64,000 nt of DNA from assembly GCA_947471745.1 (NCBI GenBank), contig CANJKZ010000955.1, positions 1,299,501-1,363,500 of the forward strand. The letters are read 5' to 3'. The translations under genes were made by a program, and so were the position numbers. Positions 63,662 to 64,000 of this stretch are shown here, in pieces. The stretch is from Closterium sp. Naga37s-1. Taxonomy: Eukaryota; Streptophyta; Zygnematophyceae; Desmidiales; Closteriaceae. The notes under the pieces were generated by a model, which was not told the origin of the DNA, did not search any database, and saw only the letters and a list, made by a program, of their open reading frames with translations. Within the stretch, counting starts at the first letter, position 1. Every line of letters starts with the position of its first letter.

Positions 63662-64000
63662 CTGCACACGTACCACGGATGGATTTGTTAGAGGGTGCTA
63701 CAAACAGGTTATAGCAACCGATGTACAAACATTTGTGTCTACAAAATGTTCGCACCTTAAAAAAGTCCCTTTGCGGTTTCAATAGGTTTGCGGAAATCAG
63801 TACTGTAGGTGTATGCTTTGGTGTCAAGGACGGTCCACGTTTTGCCATTCGACAGCTGCGGGGCTCGGATGCTCAACAATCTGAGGGTCACGTAAGACAT
63901 ACATGAACAAATGGCAATAGTTAGCGACTAGCAACAGGCAAACGCGTGAATACCATATAGTGAGAGAGTCTGATAATGCACATGTTGTGGAAATCGATTA
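63662..64000 (-). other. likely further 5' exons of the Ulp1-like gene
   Basis: Minus-strand stretches such as TWTVLDTKAYTYSTDFRKP (near 63790-63850, after a CCTCAG acceptor) look coding and could precede the His motif. Phases are not resolved and the window ends here. Confidence 0.35.

Overview
This window is eukaryotic nuclear DNA. Genes are split by introns of roughly 80-110 bp with GT-AG borders, almost everything else is transposon, and there are no bacterial operon features. The gene content fits the green lineage: plant-type Ty1/copia elements primed by initiator Met-tRNA, a plant-type PLAC8 Cys-rich protein, a plant-type xylulose kinase, and an AP2 domain. A streptophyte alga (for example a Closterium-like zygnematophyte) is my best guess, from impression rather than from any search.

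Layout. 1-1631: 3' end of a copia element (A). 1.8-2.4 kb: 5' end of another LTR element. 2.6-7.8 kb: a broken xylulose kinase locus (XK-1) and satellite-rich DNA. 8126-19512: copia element B, split by a 4.1 kb autonomous-type hAT transposon (15225-19339) whose five-exon transposase I can reconstruct. 20483-23817: a host PLAC8 gene in which the exon for the second half of the domain has multiplied into a tandem array. 24120-33328: copia element D (minus strand), containing a non-autonomous hAT, which itself contains a 1.5 kb LTR mini-element (C). 33793-41529: copia element E (minus), with a complete 342 bp TRIM inside its gag. 42198-45261: element F, a deletion derivative. 45873-53800: element G, nearly intact, with a 1,998-codon gag-pol frame broken by one TAG. 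53.8-55.5 kb: a leucine-rich, possibly F-box-like gene in broken frames. 55.5-58.4 kb: a second broken xylulose kinase locus (XK-2), collinear with XK-1, so the flanks of the transposon cluster are a segmental duplication. 60.1-61.7 kb: two blocks of an 18 bp satellite. 62.1-64.0 kb (minus): a Ulp1-like protease domain whose catalytic Cys is Ser, followed by an AP2 domain.

The copia elements form one family with unusually short LTRs (129-143 bp). Besides proteins they share conserved RNA-like parts: a hairpin in the LTR, a hairpin after the primer-binding site, a rapidly changing GC-rich tandem-repeat leader, a conserved 3' untranslated block, and a polypurine tract that can pair with a C-run just upstream. 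Most of their stop codons are CAG-to-TAG or the equivalent on the other strand, the mark expected from CHG cytosine methylation and deamination. Element borders were set by matching both LTRs or TIRs and their target-site duplications by eye. All family names come from motif recognition, not database search.
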